A stretch of 64,000 nucleotides of DNA from Phormidesmis priestleyi BC1401. GTDB taxonomy: Bacteria > Cyanobacteriota > Cyanobacteriia > Leptolyngbyales > Leptolyngbyaceae. Where the stretch lies: contig NZ_LXYR01000002.1 in assembly GCF_001650195.1 (NCBI RefSeq), positions 124,001 through 188,000 of the forward strand. The letters are read 5' to 3'. This document shows, piece after piece, positions 25,653 to 34,358 of the stretch. The translations under genes were made by a program, and so were the position numbers. Under the pieces are notes generated by a model, which saw only the letters and a list, made by a program, of their open reading frames with translations, ran no database searches and had not been told where the DNA came from. Within the stretch, counting starts at the first letter, position 1; each line of letters starts with the position of its first letter.

Positions 25653-25814
25653 ATGACAGCGCTCAAATGCCCATCCACAGATTTGGGATCTCCGTCGATT
25701 CGTTTTACGTAGGCACTATTTTTGCTCGTAGGCGATCGTCGTTTCTGTGTGCCTTAGTACTGCTTCGGTCTCCGGGTCGCAGTCTTGAGCAAACTTAATC
25801 ACAAACTTAATCAT
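25653..25814 (-). other. Short decayed coding remnant after nrtD
   Basis: A 32-codon frame starts at 25814, overlapping the nrtD stop, and ends at 25716 (begins MIKFVIKFAQDCDPETEAV). Beyond its stop the +1 frame stays open up to the repeat element. It may be what is left of a small gene cut by the element, or chance. I do not recognise it. Confidence 0.25.
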
Positions 25815-26637
25815 GGGTAGCAAAGCGACTAAATAAGAAATCGAGCGCTTGGTTCCGCAGGGTGTAGTAGTGCGGGTCTTCCATGATTTGCGTGCGAATG
25901 CGCGGACGCGGGAAGGGAATATCTAAAATCTCGCCAATCTTAGCGGCAGGTCCGTTGGTCATCATGACGACGCGATCGGCAAGAAAGAGCGCTTCGTCAA
26001 TGTCGTGAGTGATCATCAGCACGGTGACACGATGCTCAGTCCAAATCTGCAAGAGTTCTTCCTGCAATTCTTCTTTGGTGATCGCATCGAGGGCACCAAA
26101 CGGCTCATCTAGAATCAGCACTTGCGGATAGATGGCTAAGGCACGCGCGATCGAGACTCGCTGTTTCATGCCGCCCGACAGTTGCCCCGGTTTCTTATTC
26201 GCTGCTTCTTCTAACCCGACCATCGCCAGGTGTTTGTGAACGATGTCTTCTTTATCTTTTTTGGGCTTGTCCGGGTAAACCGAATTGACTGCCAGATAGA
26301 CATTTTCAAAGGCAGTTTTCCAGGGCAGCAGCGAATAGTTTTGGAACACGACCATGCGATCGGGTCCCGGTTGGGTAATCTGTTTTCCCTGAAGGCGAAC
26401 CTCGCCACTAGAAGGCTGCCGAAAGCCAGACACCATATCGAGCAGGGTGCTTTTGCCACAGCCAGAGTGACCAATGACGCAGACAAATTCCCCCTCACTG
26501 ACGGTGAGATTCACCTGATCTAAAACCGTGTAGTCTCCGCTTTTAGTCGGATAAACCTTTGACAGGTTATCGACGACGAGAAACGGATCGGGCTGAAGCG
26601 TTTGTGGAGTAAAGTCTTCGTTGATTAGAGTCTGCAT
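25807..26637 (-). CDS. nrtD: Nitrate ABC transporter ATPase NrtD
   Basis: NrtD is one of two ATPases of the nitrate/nitrite importer NrtABCD. The 276 residues form one ABC domain: Walker A GHSGCGKST, Q-loop VVFQNYSLLPW, signature LSGGMKQRVSIARAL, Walker B LILDEPFGALDA and switch His in MITHDID. The C-terminal tail PFPRPRIRTQIMEDPHYYTLRN is shared with the NrtC ATPase half. It lies 27 bases after nrtC in the operon. Confidence 0.96.
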   Translation of the reverse strand: MQTLINEDFTPQTLQPDPFLVVDNLSKVYPTKSGDYTVLDQVNLTVSEGEFVCVIGHSGCGKSTLLDMVSGFRQPSSGEVRLQGKQITQPGPDRMVVFQNYSLLPWKTAFENVYLAVNSVYPDKPKKDKEDIVHKHLAMVGLEEAANKKPGQLSGGMKQRVSIARALAIYPQVLILDEPFGALDAITKEELQEELLQIWTEHRVTVLMITHDIDEALFLADRVVMMTNGPAAKIGEILDIPFPRPRIRTQIMEDPHYYTLRNQALDFLFSRFATHD

Positions 26638-26664
26638 AGGGAGGAAAGGGGGAATAAGAATGGG

Positions 26665-28689
26665 TTAGGCAGCGCTTTTGATCCGATTGCTGGGCACATC
26701 AAGCAAGACTTCTTCGATGCGAATGTCGTGACTGATCTCTAGAGATTTGAGATACGCGATCGGGTCATTGGGGTTAAACACGACCCCGTCAAACAATGTG
26801 AACGAATTGCGGTTTGGCTCGGTGCCGGGATAGCCAACCTGTCTCGCTGCTTCGCCATAAAGTTCGACTTGACGGACGCGATCGAGAATCTCAATCCAGT
26901 TTTTAGGAAAGGCGGGAATGATCTCCCATCGAGCAAGCTGGGTCAAAATCCACAGGGCACCGACTCGCTGAGGACAGTTGGTTTGGTCGATGTGAAATTG
27001 GTTAAACCGCAGCAGAGATTCGGGTTTGCGATCGCCGCCATAACTATAGGGATCGATGAATCCGGGACGAATATATTTCACGTCAGCCCCAACATATTCA
27101 GGCTTTGCCAACAGATTGAGCATCTCTTCGCGGTGGCGACGATCGTCGCAATATTCACACGCTTCGAGCAAAGCTTTCATCAGCGCGAGGTGCGTTTGAG
27201 GATGCTGAGTTGCCCAGTCTTCACGCACGCCTAAAACTTTTTCGGGGTGTCCTGTCCACAAATCATGGCTAGTCGTCAGCACCACGCCCAACCCTTCTTG
27301 AACGGCGCGAGAATTCCACGGTTCGCCCACACAGAAGCCGTCTAGAGTTCCTGCTTCTAACGCTGCCACCATTTGAGGCGGCGGCACCGTGACGAGATTT
27401 ACGTCTCGATCGGGGTCAATTCCTGCTGATGCCAGCCAATAGCGCAACAGCAAATTCTGCATCGACGCGGAGTGCACCACGCCTAGTGTGTGAGTTTCTC
27501 CGGGCGTTTGGGTGATGAACTGTTTGAAATCTTCGAGAGATCTCACACCGCGATCGTAAAGTTTTTTGCTGATGGTAATCGCATCGCCATTCCGCGACAG
27601 CACCATTGCGGTGAGGACGGGCATCGGCGCTTTGCCATTCATGCCGAGGGTCAATCCTAGCGGCATGGCAGCCACCATTTGCGCCGCGTCTAATCGTCCT
27701 TCGGTGATGCCTTGGGCGATCGCCTTCCAACTCGGTTCGCGGTGCAGCGTAACTTCTTCTAATCCGTGCTTTTTAAAGAAGCCTTTCTCTTTAGCAATGA
27801 TCAGCGGCGCACAATCCGTCAGAGGAATAAACCCAATATCGAGATTGACTTTTTCTAGCCCGTTGCGAGCGATCGCCACTTTGACGGTTTCTTTAACTTT
27901 GCGCTTTTTGTCTCGCTTTTGCTGATTGAGAAAATAAATGATCTCATTCCGCAGAGCATAGTAGCTGGGGTGACTGACGACCTCCATTCGCGTGCGAGGA
28001 CGAGGAATGGCGACATCAAGAATCTGACCGATGTGAGCGTCGGGTCCGTTGGTGAGCATGACGATGCGATCGGACAGCAGCAGCGCCTCATCGACATCAT
28101 GCGTCACCATCAGACACGTCACCTGGCTTTCTTCGCAGATTCGCATCAGTTGCTCTTGCAGATTGCCGCGAGTCAGTGCGTCCAATGCGCCAAACGGCTC
28201 ATCGAGCAACAGCATTTTGGGACGAATGGCGAGAGCACGAGCGATCGCGACGCGCTGTTTCATGCCGCCCGATAGCTCTTTGGGCTTACGGTGTGCCGCA
28301 GGTCTTAACCCCACCAGATCAATGTTTTGCTCGATAATGCCTTTGCGTTCGTCTTTGGGCAAATGCTTTAAGACTTTATCGACTGCCAGGGCAATATTTT
28401 CCTGCACGGTCAGCCACGGCAGCAGCGAATAGTTTTGGAACACCATCATGCGCTCGGGTCCCGGACTGGTCACCTGTCGCCCTTCTAGCACTACACCGCC
28501 CACGCTGGGTTTGTCCAACCCCGCTACGATGCTGAGCAGGGTAGACTTGCCGCAGCCAGAGTGACCAATCAGCGTCACAAATTCGCCTTGACGAATCTGA
28601 AGTTCAATGTTTTTAAGGGCAACATAGCTGCCGCCCCCTGTGAGCGGAAAGACTTTATCAACGTGGTCGATTTCTAAAAAGAAAGACAT
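26665..28689 (-). CDS. nrtC: Nitrate ABC transporter NrtC (ATPase plus NrtA-like domain)
   Basis: NrtC has an N-terminal ABC ATPase and a C-terminal copy of the NrtA nitrate-binding fold that regulates uptake in response to ammonium. From the ATG giving MSFFLEIDHVDKVF (an upstream TTG would add nine residues) it has about 674 residues. The ATPase shows GHSGCGKST, LSGGMKQRVAIARAL and LLLDEPFGALDAL. From about residue 285 the binding domain begins (NLDIGFIPLTDCAPLIIAKEKGFF) with GFCVGEPWNSRAVQ. Order in the operon is nrtA-B-C-D. Confidence 0.96.
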   Translation of the reverse strand: MSFFLEIDHVDKVFPLTGGGSYVALKNIELQIRQGEFVTLIGHSGCGKSTLLSIVAGLDKPSVGGVVLEGRQVTSPGPERMMVFQNYSLLPWLTVQENIALAVDKVLKHLPKDERKGIIEQNIDLVGLRPAAHRKPKELSGGMKQRVAIARALAIRPKMLLLDEPFGALDALTRGNLQEQLMRICEESQVTCLMVTHDVDEALLLSDRIVMLTNGPDAHIGQILDVAIPRPRTRMEVVSHPSYYALRNEIIYFLNQQKRDKKRKVKETVKVAIARNGLEKVNLDIGFIPLTDCAPLIIAKEKGFFKKHGLEEVTLHREPSWKAIAQGITEGRLDAAQMVAAMPLGLTLGMNGKAPMPVLTAMVLSRNGDAITISKKLYDRGVRSLEDFKQFITQTPGETHTLGVVHSASMQNLLLRYWLASAGIDPDRDVNLVTVPPPQMVAALEAGTLDGFCVGEPWNSRAVQEGLGVVLTTSHDLWTGHPEKVLGVREDWATQHPQTHLALMKALLEACEYCDDRRHREEMLNLLAKPEYVGADVKYIRPGFIDPYSYGGDRKPESLLRFNQFHIDQTNCPQRVGALWILTQLARWEIIPAFPKNWIEILDRVRQVELYGEAARQVGYPGTEPNRNSFTLFDGVVFNPNDPIAYLKSLEISHDIRIEEVLLDVPSNRIKSAA

Positions 28690-28728
28690 AGCAGGAGAAG
28701 AATGAAGAATCACCAACGATCGGGTTAA

Positions 28729-29562
28729 CTAATTTTCTGAAACAATCAGCGAACCGAGGTAGCTAACCAGTCGATCTAACGCCAAGCCCACTAAACCGAC
28801 ATACAGCACCGCAATAATGATTTCGCTCATGCTATTTTCGTTGCCTGCGTTGTAGGCATCCCAGATAAAAAAGCCGATGCCGCCTTCTGCTTTCAGCATT
28901 TCTGCCGCCACGATCGCCAGCCACGCCAAGCCGATGCCAATTCGCAATCCACCAAACACATAGGGCACAGTGGACGGCACCAAAATGTTAAAGAAATATT
29001 CTCTCCCCGACAGGCGCAGCACTTTGGCAACGTTGTTATAGTCTTGAGGAATTTGCTGAACGCCCAGCGCAGTGTTGATGACGATCGGCCAAATCGCCGT
29101 AATGAAAATCACAAACAACGCGGCTGGGTCGCTGGACTGAAAAATGCCCAGCGCCAGCGGCAACCACGCTAGAGGCGGAACCGTCCGCAACACTTGAATC
29201 ATGGGGTCAAGACCGCGCCGCATAAATTGACTCATCCCGATTAACACACCGAGGGCAATGCCCACGATCGCCGCGAGCGAATACCCGATCATCACCCGCT
29301 GCAAACTGATCCAAATCTGCCAGCCTAACCCTTTAGAGGTGCCGCCATCGTCATAAAACGGGTTGAGAATCAACTCATAGGTTTGCTGCAAAACCCGAAT
29401 CGGACCCGGCATCTTGGTATCGGGCGCAAGACACAACAACTGCCAAACCGTTAAAAGCACCGCCGTACATACGATCGGCGGAATCAAAAGTTTGGCGTGT
29501 TTTTGAATCGTTTCAACAAACGCAGACGACGACGCTGGACGAAGGGAAGGATGAATAGTCAT
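28729..29562 (-). CDS. nrtB: Nitrate ABC transporter permease NrtB
   Basis: NrtB is the membrane subunit. About 277 residues, with six hydrophobic segments and the family's cytoplasmic loop LRLSGREYFFNILVPSTVPYVFGGLRIG that meets the ATPases. RTVPPLAWLPLALGIF and AEGGIGFFIWDAYNAGNEN are typical of the nitrate/taurine (SsuC-like) class. I use the ATG giving MTIHPSLRP; the upstream TTG would add 12 residues. It lies between nrtA and nrtC. Confidence 0.96.
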   Translation of the reverse strand: MTIHPSLRPASSSAFVETIQKHAKLLIPPIVCTAVLLTVWQLLCLAPDTKMPGPIRVLQQTYELILNPFYDDGGTSKGLGWQIWISLQRVMIGYSLAAIVGIALGVLIGMSQFMRRGLDPMIQVLRTVPPLAWLPLALGIFQSSDPAALFVIFITAIWPIVINTALGVQQIPQDYNNVAKVLRLSGREYFFNILVPSTVPYVFGGLRIGIGLAWLAIVAAEMLKAEGGIGFFIWDAYNAGNENSMSEIIIAVLYVGLVGLALDRLVSYLGSLIVSEN

Positions 29563-29645
29563 AGGGAGTTGCAGAGGGTTCAGAGAATGCAAGAACAAAA
29601 ACTTTTGGTTAGGGGCATGATCTTGTCGTGCCCCTAACGCCTTGA

Positions 29646-30971
29646 CTACGCTTTCTTAATCTTGAGGCTACTCAAATATCCTGCGGTATCATTTGCGTCA
29701 AATTTGGTGCCATTAAAGAACGTCTCGACCCCACGCGACGAATCTTTGGGAATCGCGGCTTCTTGCCCGATCGCCTTCGCAGCAGCTTTCCACAGGTCTT
29801 CACGGTTCACTTTGTCGACCATCTCTTTGATGTTGGTATCCGCCGCAAACTTACCCCAGCGAATGCTTTCGGTGATAAACCAGGCATCGTGATTCTTAAA
29901 CGGATAGGAAGCTCCATCCCGCCAGAATTTCATCAGCAAATCGCTGTTTTGCAGGGTGCGACCATCGCCAAAATCAAAGTTGCCTTTGGCGCGATCGATG
30001 ATGTCTTTTACGGGAGCTTTGATGTATTTATCAGCCGACACAATCTCACACATTTCCTGCTTATTTTCGTCTTTATCACACCAAACTTGAGCTTCTTGAA
30101 TCGCCATCAACAGCGCCTTCGCCGCTTTAGGATTTTTGTCAACCCAATCTGCCCGCATTGAGAACGCTTTTTCGGGGTGCCCCTTCCACATTTCGCCTGT
30201 CGTCAGGGCACTATAGCCAAGTTTTTTGTTGACCAGACGACTGTTCCAAGGTTCACCGACGCAAAACGCATCCATCGTTTTGGTTTCCATGTTGGCAACC
30301 ATCTGAGGCGGCGGAATCACGACCAGATCCACGTCGTTGTCAGGATCGATGCCCCCTGCCGCTAACCAATAGCGCATCCACAAGTCGTGGGTGCCACCGG
30401 GAAACGTGACGGCTGCCTTGAATTTTTTGCCAGCCGCCTTTGCCGCATCGACTTTTGCCTTGAGCAATGAGCTATCTACTCCAACTTTCAAGTCTGCATA
30501 GTCGTTAGACAGCGAGATGCCTTGCCCGTTGAGGTTGAGACGCGCCAAAATATACATGGGCAGCGGCGTGTTGCCCTTGGTGATCTTGCCTGCTGACATC
30601 AGGTAAGGCATGGGGGTCAGAATGTGTGCCCCATCAATGCCGCCTTTGTCAGAGCCGAGTTCGAGGTTGTCACGAGTCACTGCCCAAGAAGTTTGCTTAG
30701 TGACTGAGACATCTTTCATCCCATACTTCTCGAAATAGCCTTTTTCTTTGGCGATGACCAACGGGGCGCAATCGGTCAGGGAGATAAATCCGAGCTTGGC
30801 AGTGGTCACTTCTGGCGCATCTGCCGTGCCAGAATTCACAGCCGGAACCGCGTTAGGAGTGCCTCCACCTGTCGCAGATTTATTAGGGCTGCTGCACCCA
30901 TGAACAAGCAGCGTTCCGGCAGCGGTCGCGCCTGCGGTGATGATAAAGTTCCGTCTTGAGAGATTGCTCAT
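29646..30971 (-). CDS. nrtA: Nitrate/nitrite-binding lipoprotein NrtA
   Basis: NrtA captures nitrate or nitrite outside the membrane for NrtBCD. From the ATG (MSNLSRRNFIITAG) it has about 441 residues; the leader carries a twin-Arg-like SRRNF and a lipobox ending LLVHGC, so it is predicted to be lipid-anchored. Nitrate-site blocks are TAKLGFISLTDCAPLVIAKEKGYF, FPGGTHDLWMRYWLAAGGID and DAFCVGEPWNSRLV. Length is normal. It follows nirA by about 140 bases. Confidence 0.96.
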   Translation of the reverse strand: MSNLSRRNFIITAGATAAGTLLVHGCSSPNKSATGGGTPNAVPAVNSGTADAPEVTTAKLGFISLTDCAPLVIAKEKGYFEKYGMKDVSVTKQTSWAVTRDNLELGSDKGGIDGAHILTPMPYLMSAGKITKGNTPLPMYILARLNLNGQGISLSNDYADLKVGVDSSLLKAKVDAAKAAGKKFKAAVTFPGGTHDLWMRYWLAAGGIDPDNDVDLVVIPPPQMVANMETKTMDAFCVGEPWNSRLVNKKLGYSALTTGEMWKGHPEKAFSMRADWVDKNPKAAKALLMAIQEAQVWCDKDENKQEMCEIVSADKYIKAPVKDIIDRAKGNFDFGDGRTLQNSDLLMKFWRDGASYPFKNHDAWFITESIRWGKFAADTNIKEMVDKVNREDLWKAAAKAIGQEAAIPKDSSRGVETFFNGTKFDANDTAGYLSSLKIKKA

Positions 30972-31114
30972 TAATCCTATTCCAGTGGTTTCGCTGAGTT
31001 TGATTTGCCGCAAGGGGGAACTTGCAGCGTGTGAGGAGGAACGGTGTCAATGGGCAGCCGAGAATAGCGTTTAACTGCCCGGTTAACAGTCTGGTAAATG
31101 GACTTGATTACCAA

Positions 31115-33022
31115 TCAAGCCTCGATCGATACCTGACCCACCGGATGAGCGATGCACGTCAGAATAGTTCTAGCGGCGCGATCGTCATCATCTAGTGCGG
31201 CAGGGTCGCCGTCATATCGAACTTCACCTGCTAACAGCGTTTGCCTGCAGGTGCCACACGTTCCCGATCGACAGCTACTGTCGAGGTCAATTCCTGCGTG
31301 TTCAGCCATCTCTAGAATCGAGCCACCTTCGATCGAGGTGACTGATTGACCAGATTTTGCAAACTGAACCGTGGCAGGAGCCGCGATTGCAGGGGCGGAA
31401 CTCTGAGACTGCTGAAGAAACTGAAGACTGGTTGGTAACTCGTCTTCGACAGTCACTTCAATTTGAGAAGGCTGACCAACAGGCATTTCTGCGGTGAGAT
31501 GAGCACCAAATTGCTCAACCAAGATATCTCGCAGAATCGGCTTCAAATCCTCACAGGGAATGCCTTTCCGAACACAGGTGCCCAGATGAGCGTCTTTGCC
31601 CACGGTGCCACCCATATAAAGGTCTACCCCTTCCAGCGTGCGCCCGTCTTTGCGGACTTTGGTGCCCATCAAGCCAATATCGGCAACTTGAGGCTGACCG
31701 CATGAGTTGGGGCACCCCGTCCAGTGAATGCGAACGGGACGATCGCACGTCAGTTCGGCTTCGAGTTCTTTAATCAATGCAACGGCGCGATTTTTGGTTT
31801 CAATCAAGGCAAAGTTGCAGAACTGCGAGCCAGTACACGACACGAGCGCACGAGAAAGATTGTTGGGTCTGTGGGAAAACCGCTCAACGATCGCTTCTTC
31901 GAGCAATGCTGAGAGTCGGGAGTCGGGAACGTTGGGCACGATCACATTTTGCTCGACCGTGAGGCGAAGTTCTTCACTTCCATAGACTTCGGCGAGTCGC
32001 GCTAAGTCAAACATATCCTGGGCAAACAGCCGCCCTACCGGAACGTGTAGCCCCACATAATTCAAGCCGGGTTGTTTTTGGGAATAGACTCCGATGTGGT
32101 CGCGCTTGTCCCAAAGGATCTCATCTTTAAGAGCCGCCGGACGCAGTGAATGTCCGATGTCCTGCTCAACTTCAGAGCGGAACTTCTCGATGCCCCATTC
32201 GTCGATCAGCCACATCAGACGAGATTTTTGACGGTTGGCGCGCAGTCCATGATTGCGATAGACCGTGAGAATCGATTCACACATCGCGACCACTTCGCCA
32301 GGAGTCACCCACACGTCCATCGGCACGGCGGCTTCGCATCGTTTGGCAGAAAAGAAGCCACCGACCAAAACGTTGAAGCCGAATATGCCGTCTTGATAAG
32401 CGGGAACAAAGGCGATGTCGTTGATTTCAGCGTGAACAGAGTTATCTCGACAGCCCGCGATCGCGATATTAAACTTGCGAGGCAGATTGGTAAATTCAGG
32501 ATTGCCCTGACCATGATTGGTGATCATGTCTTGCACTTGAACTGCCAACTCACGCGTGTCGAACAGTTCATCGCCATCAATCCCGGCGACCGGAGAACCC
32601 GTAATGTTGCGAACATTATCCATTCCCGACTGAATGCTGGTCAGCCCCGCTTTCTCAAATCGGTTAAAAATGTCGGGCACATCTTCGATCCGAATGCCGC
32701 GCAGTTGCAGGTTTTGGCGAGTGGTCACATCGGCATAGCCGTCTTCGCCGTAGCGCTGCACGATTTCTGCCAACAGCCGCGTCTGTCCACTGGTGATAAT
32801 GCCATTTGGCAACCGCATCCGCAGCATAAACTTGCCCGGAGTCACCGGACGGAAGAAAACCCCCATCCATTTGAGGCGATGGTCACGATCGGTTTCATCC
32901 ATCGCTTCCCAGCCGATCTGAGCAAAATAATCCAGTTCAGCCCTCACCGCAAGCCCGTCTTTCTCGGCTTTCAATTTTTCAAACTTATTGAGAGTTACGG
33001 CTGATGAAATGGTGTCTGTCAT
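31115..33022 (-). CDS. nirA: Ferredoxin-nitrite reductase NirA with C-terminal 2Fe-2S domain
   Basis: NirA reduces nitrite to ammonium with six electrons from ferredoxin. Residues 1-515 are the siroheme/4Fe-4S enzyme, with both half-domains (MLRMRLPNGIITSGQTRLLAE, TTRQNLQLRGI) and the cluster ligands CTGSQFC and CPNSC. Residues about 545-635 are an added ferredoxin with 2Fe-2S ligands C-RSGT-C-GT-C and a final Cys in ILTCIAHP. Most cyanobacterial NirA proteins stop near residue 510; this extension is known from Plectonema boryanum. It could supply electrons directly. The gene heads the minus-strand nitrate operon and has an NtcA-type promoter about 190 bases upstream. Confidence 0.97.
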   Translation of the reverse strand: MTDTISSAVTLNKFEKLKAEKDGLAVRAELDYFAQIGWEAMDETDRDHRLKWMGVFFRPVTPGKFMLRMRLPNGIITSGQTRLLAEIVQRYGEDGYADVTTRQNLQLRGIRIEDVPDIFNRFEKAGLTSIQSGMDNVRNITGSPVAGIDGDELFDTRELAVQVQDMITNHGQGNPEFTNLPRKFNIAIAGCRDNSVHAEINDIAFVPAYQDGIFGFNVLVGGFFSAKRCEAAVPMDVWVTPGEVVAMCESILTVYRNHGLRANRQKSRLMWLIDEWGIEKFRSEVEQDIGHSLRPAALKDEILWDKRDHIGVYSQKQPGLNYVGLHVPVGRLFAQDMFDLARLAEVYGSEELRLTVEQNVIVPNVPDSRLSALLEEAIVERFSHRPNNLSRALVSCTGSQFCNFALIETKNRAVALIKELEAELTCDRPVRIHWTGCPNSCGQPQVADIGLMGTKVRKDGRTLEGVDLYMGGTVGKDAHLGTCVRKGIPCEDLKPILRDILVEQFGAHLTAEMPVGQPSQIEVTVEDELPTSLQFLQQSQSSAPAIAAPATVQFAKSGQSVTSIEGGSILEMAEHAGIDLDSSCRSGTCGTCRQTLLAGEVRYDGDPAALDDDDRAARTILTCIAHPVGQVSIEA

Positions 33023-33183
33023 GATGAGCCTGATGGTAATGGGTGTCCGCGCTGAACACGAACGATCAAGAAACTAATTCTGTTGCGAGGTGAGTCAAAC
33101 TTTAAAGTTAAATCTGTCAACGAGTCGTCATACAGATTTCAACTTTCAGTACATTTAAGGCTTGACAATTTGCTCATGAAGCC

Positions 33184-33225
33184 AAGGTAGGCGAGATCAC
33201 AGGGGAGATTCGTATATTTAGTTAC
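33184..33225 (-). promoter_or_regulatory. NtcA class II promoter of nirA operon
   Basis: On the minus strand GTAACTAAATATAC (33225-33212) is a perfect GTA-N8-TAC NtcA site. Exactly 22 bases later comes TACCTT (33189-33184), fitting the TAN3T -10 box. This is the full layout of an NtcA-activated promoter, used when 2-oxoglutarate is high. It implies transcription from near 33178 and a leader of about 155 bases before nirA. The rest of the 336-base divergent region to the Rieske gene holds no gene. Confidence 0.88.
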
Positions 33226-33358
33226 TAAATATTTCCAAGTATGAAGTTTGTGCATGGATATGATGCGATTTCAGCATCGAATGGGAGAGTTCTGCTCGCG
33301 CTGCATCTGCTGTTAGGATAAAACTTCACATTGCGCTAATTTCGGTAAGGAGCACCCT

Positions 33359-33832
33359 ATGAATCGTCGATCGTTTCTCTCGTGGTTTGGGCTGGGTTGG
33401 GCGGTCAGTCGTCTGCCCGTCGCGATGACTGCGATTGTTTCGGGGCTGGCTGGCTGCATTAAGAACTCTGATTCGGCTGCTCTACCGAGTGCAACTGCAA
33501 TCAATGTTGCCAAAAGTGATGGCTTTCAGTTAATCGGATCAGTTGCCGATCTCGATAAAAATAATCAGATCTTGAGTGAGCAATCTGCGATCGGTCCGGT
33601 GCTAGTGGTTCGCAGCCCGACTACGCCCACTGCGGTGCTGGCGGTGAATCCGACCTGCACGCATCAAGGGTGTCTAGTGGCGTGGAAGAGTGAGCGCAAA
33701 TCTTTTGCGTGTCCCTGTCACAGTGCCGCCTTCACAGCAGATGGAGCGGTGATTCAGGGTCCGGCGCGTAAGCCATTAGGGACTTACCTGGCGAAAATTG
33801 AAGGGAATTCGGTTTTGGTGAAAAAGGTATAA
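33359..33832 (+). CDS. Rieske 2Fe-2S domain protein
   Basis: A 157-residue protein with an N-terminal MNRRSFLSWFGLGWAVSRLP twin-Arg-like export or anchor segment, followed by GLAGC, a possible lipid-attachment cysteine. Then a Rieske fold with both cluster boxes, CTHQGC and CPCHSAAF, Cys and His ligands intact. It resembles the small stand-alone Rieske proteins of cyanobacteria, not PetC; partner unknown. It is divergent from nirA and shares the intergenic region with the NtcA promoter. Confidence 0.88.
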   Translation: MNRRSFLSWFGLGWAVSRLPVAMTAIVSGLAGCIKNSDSAALPSATAINVAKSDGFQLIGSVADLDKNNQILSEQSAIGPVLVVRSPTTPTAVLAVNPTCTHQGCLVAWKSERKSFACPCHSAAFTADGAVIQGPARKPLGTYLAKIEGNSVLVKKV

Positions 33833-34023
33833 CGAGTTGAGTGTTGGATTGACGGCTTCGACTTCGGTATAGATGAGTTTTCAGCCTTGCGTAAAGCTGT
33901 TTCGCAGATTGAAAGACGATGATATGAAAACGGTTTAAGAGATTCGTCATCATCTGCAAGAAGTGATGCAGAAAGGCAGCCCGTCGGGTTAGACCGAGAT
34001 TATCGACACGATCGGGCATCTTA

Positions 34024-34246
34024 GGATTGTGGATTAAACACCTCCGACAATTGCACCGCTTCTTCGCCCTCTAAATTCCCCATTCCGGAGGACTTTGAGA
34101 CAGCAAGATCAACGTTTCAGCCCTGACCTGAGAGTCAAAGTCTCCCACGAGTTGAGGATTTGGGGGTTTTCCGATGATTCAAACGAAGCGGTAAAGCCCT
34201 GTCTCCAAGATGAAGGCAAATCCCGGTTTTATTTAATCCAGACTCC
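34024..34246. mobile_element. MITE-like element, TTA duplication (copy 2)
   Basis: A 223-bp element with ends GGATTGTGGATTAAAC and, inverted, GGAGTCTGGATTAAAT, flanked by TTA on both sides (34021-34023, 34247-34249). The inside carries a degraded palindrome (AAATTCCCCATTCCGGAGGA paired loosely with TCTCCCACGAGTTGAGGATT). No gene is present between the Rieske stop and this element (33833-34023) either. Confidence 0.72.
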
Positions 34247-34358
34247 TTAGTTAAAGTGCCCGATCGCGCCGCAGTTGGTTTAGGATGTGCAAAAGCAAAC
34301 TTAAGCGTACTCCACAGTTTTGTGAGTAAGCGGTTCAGTCATTACCCGCCGAGGAACC

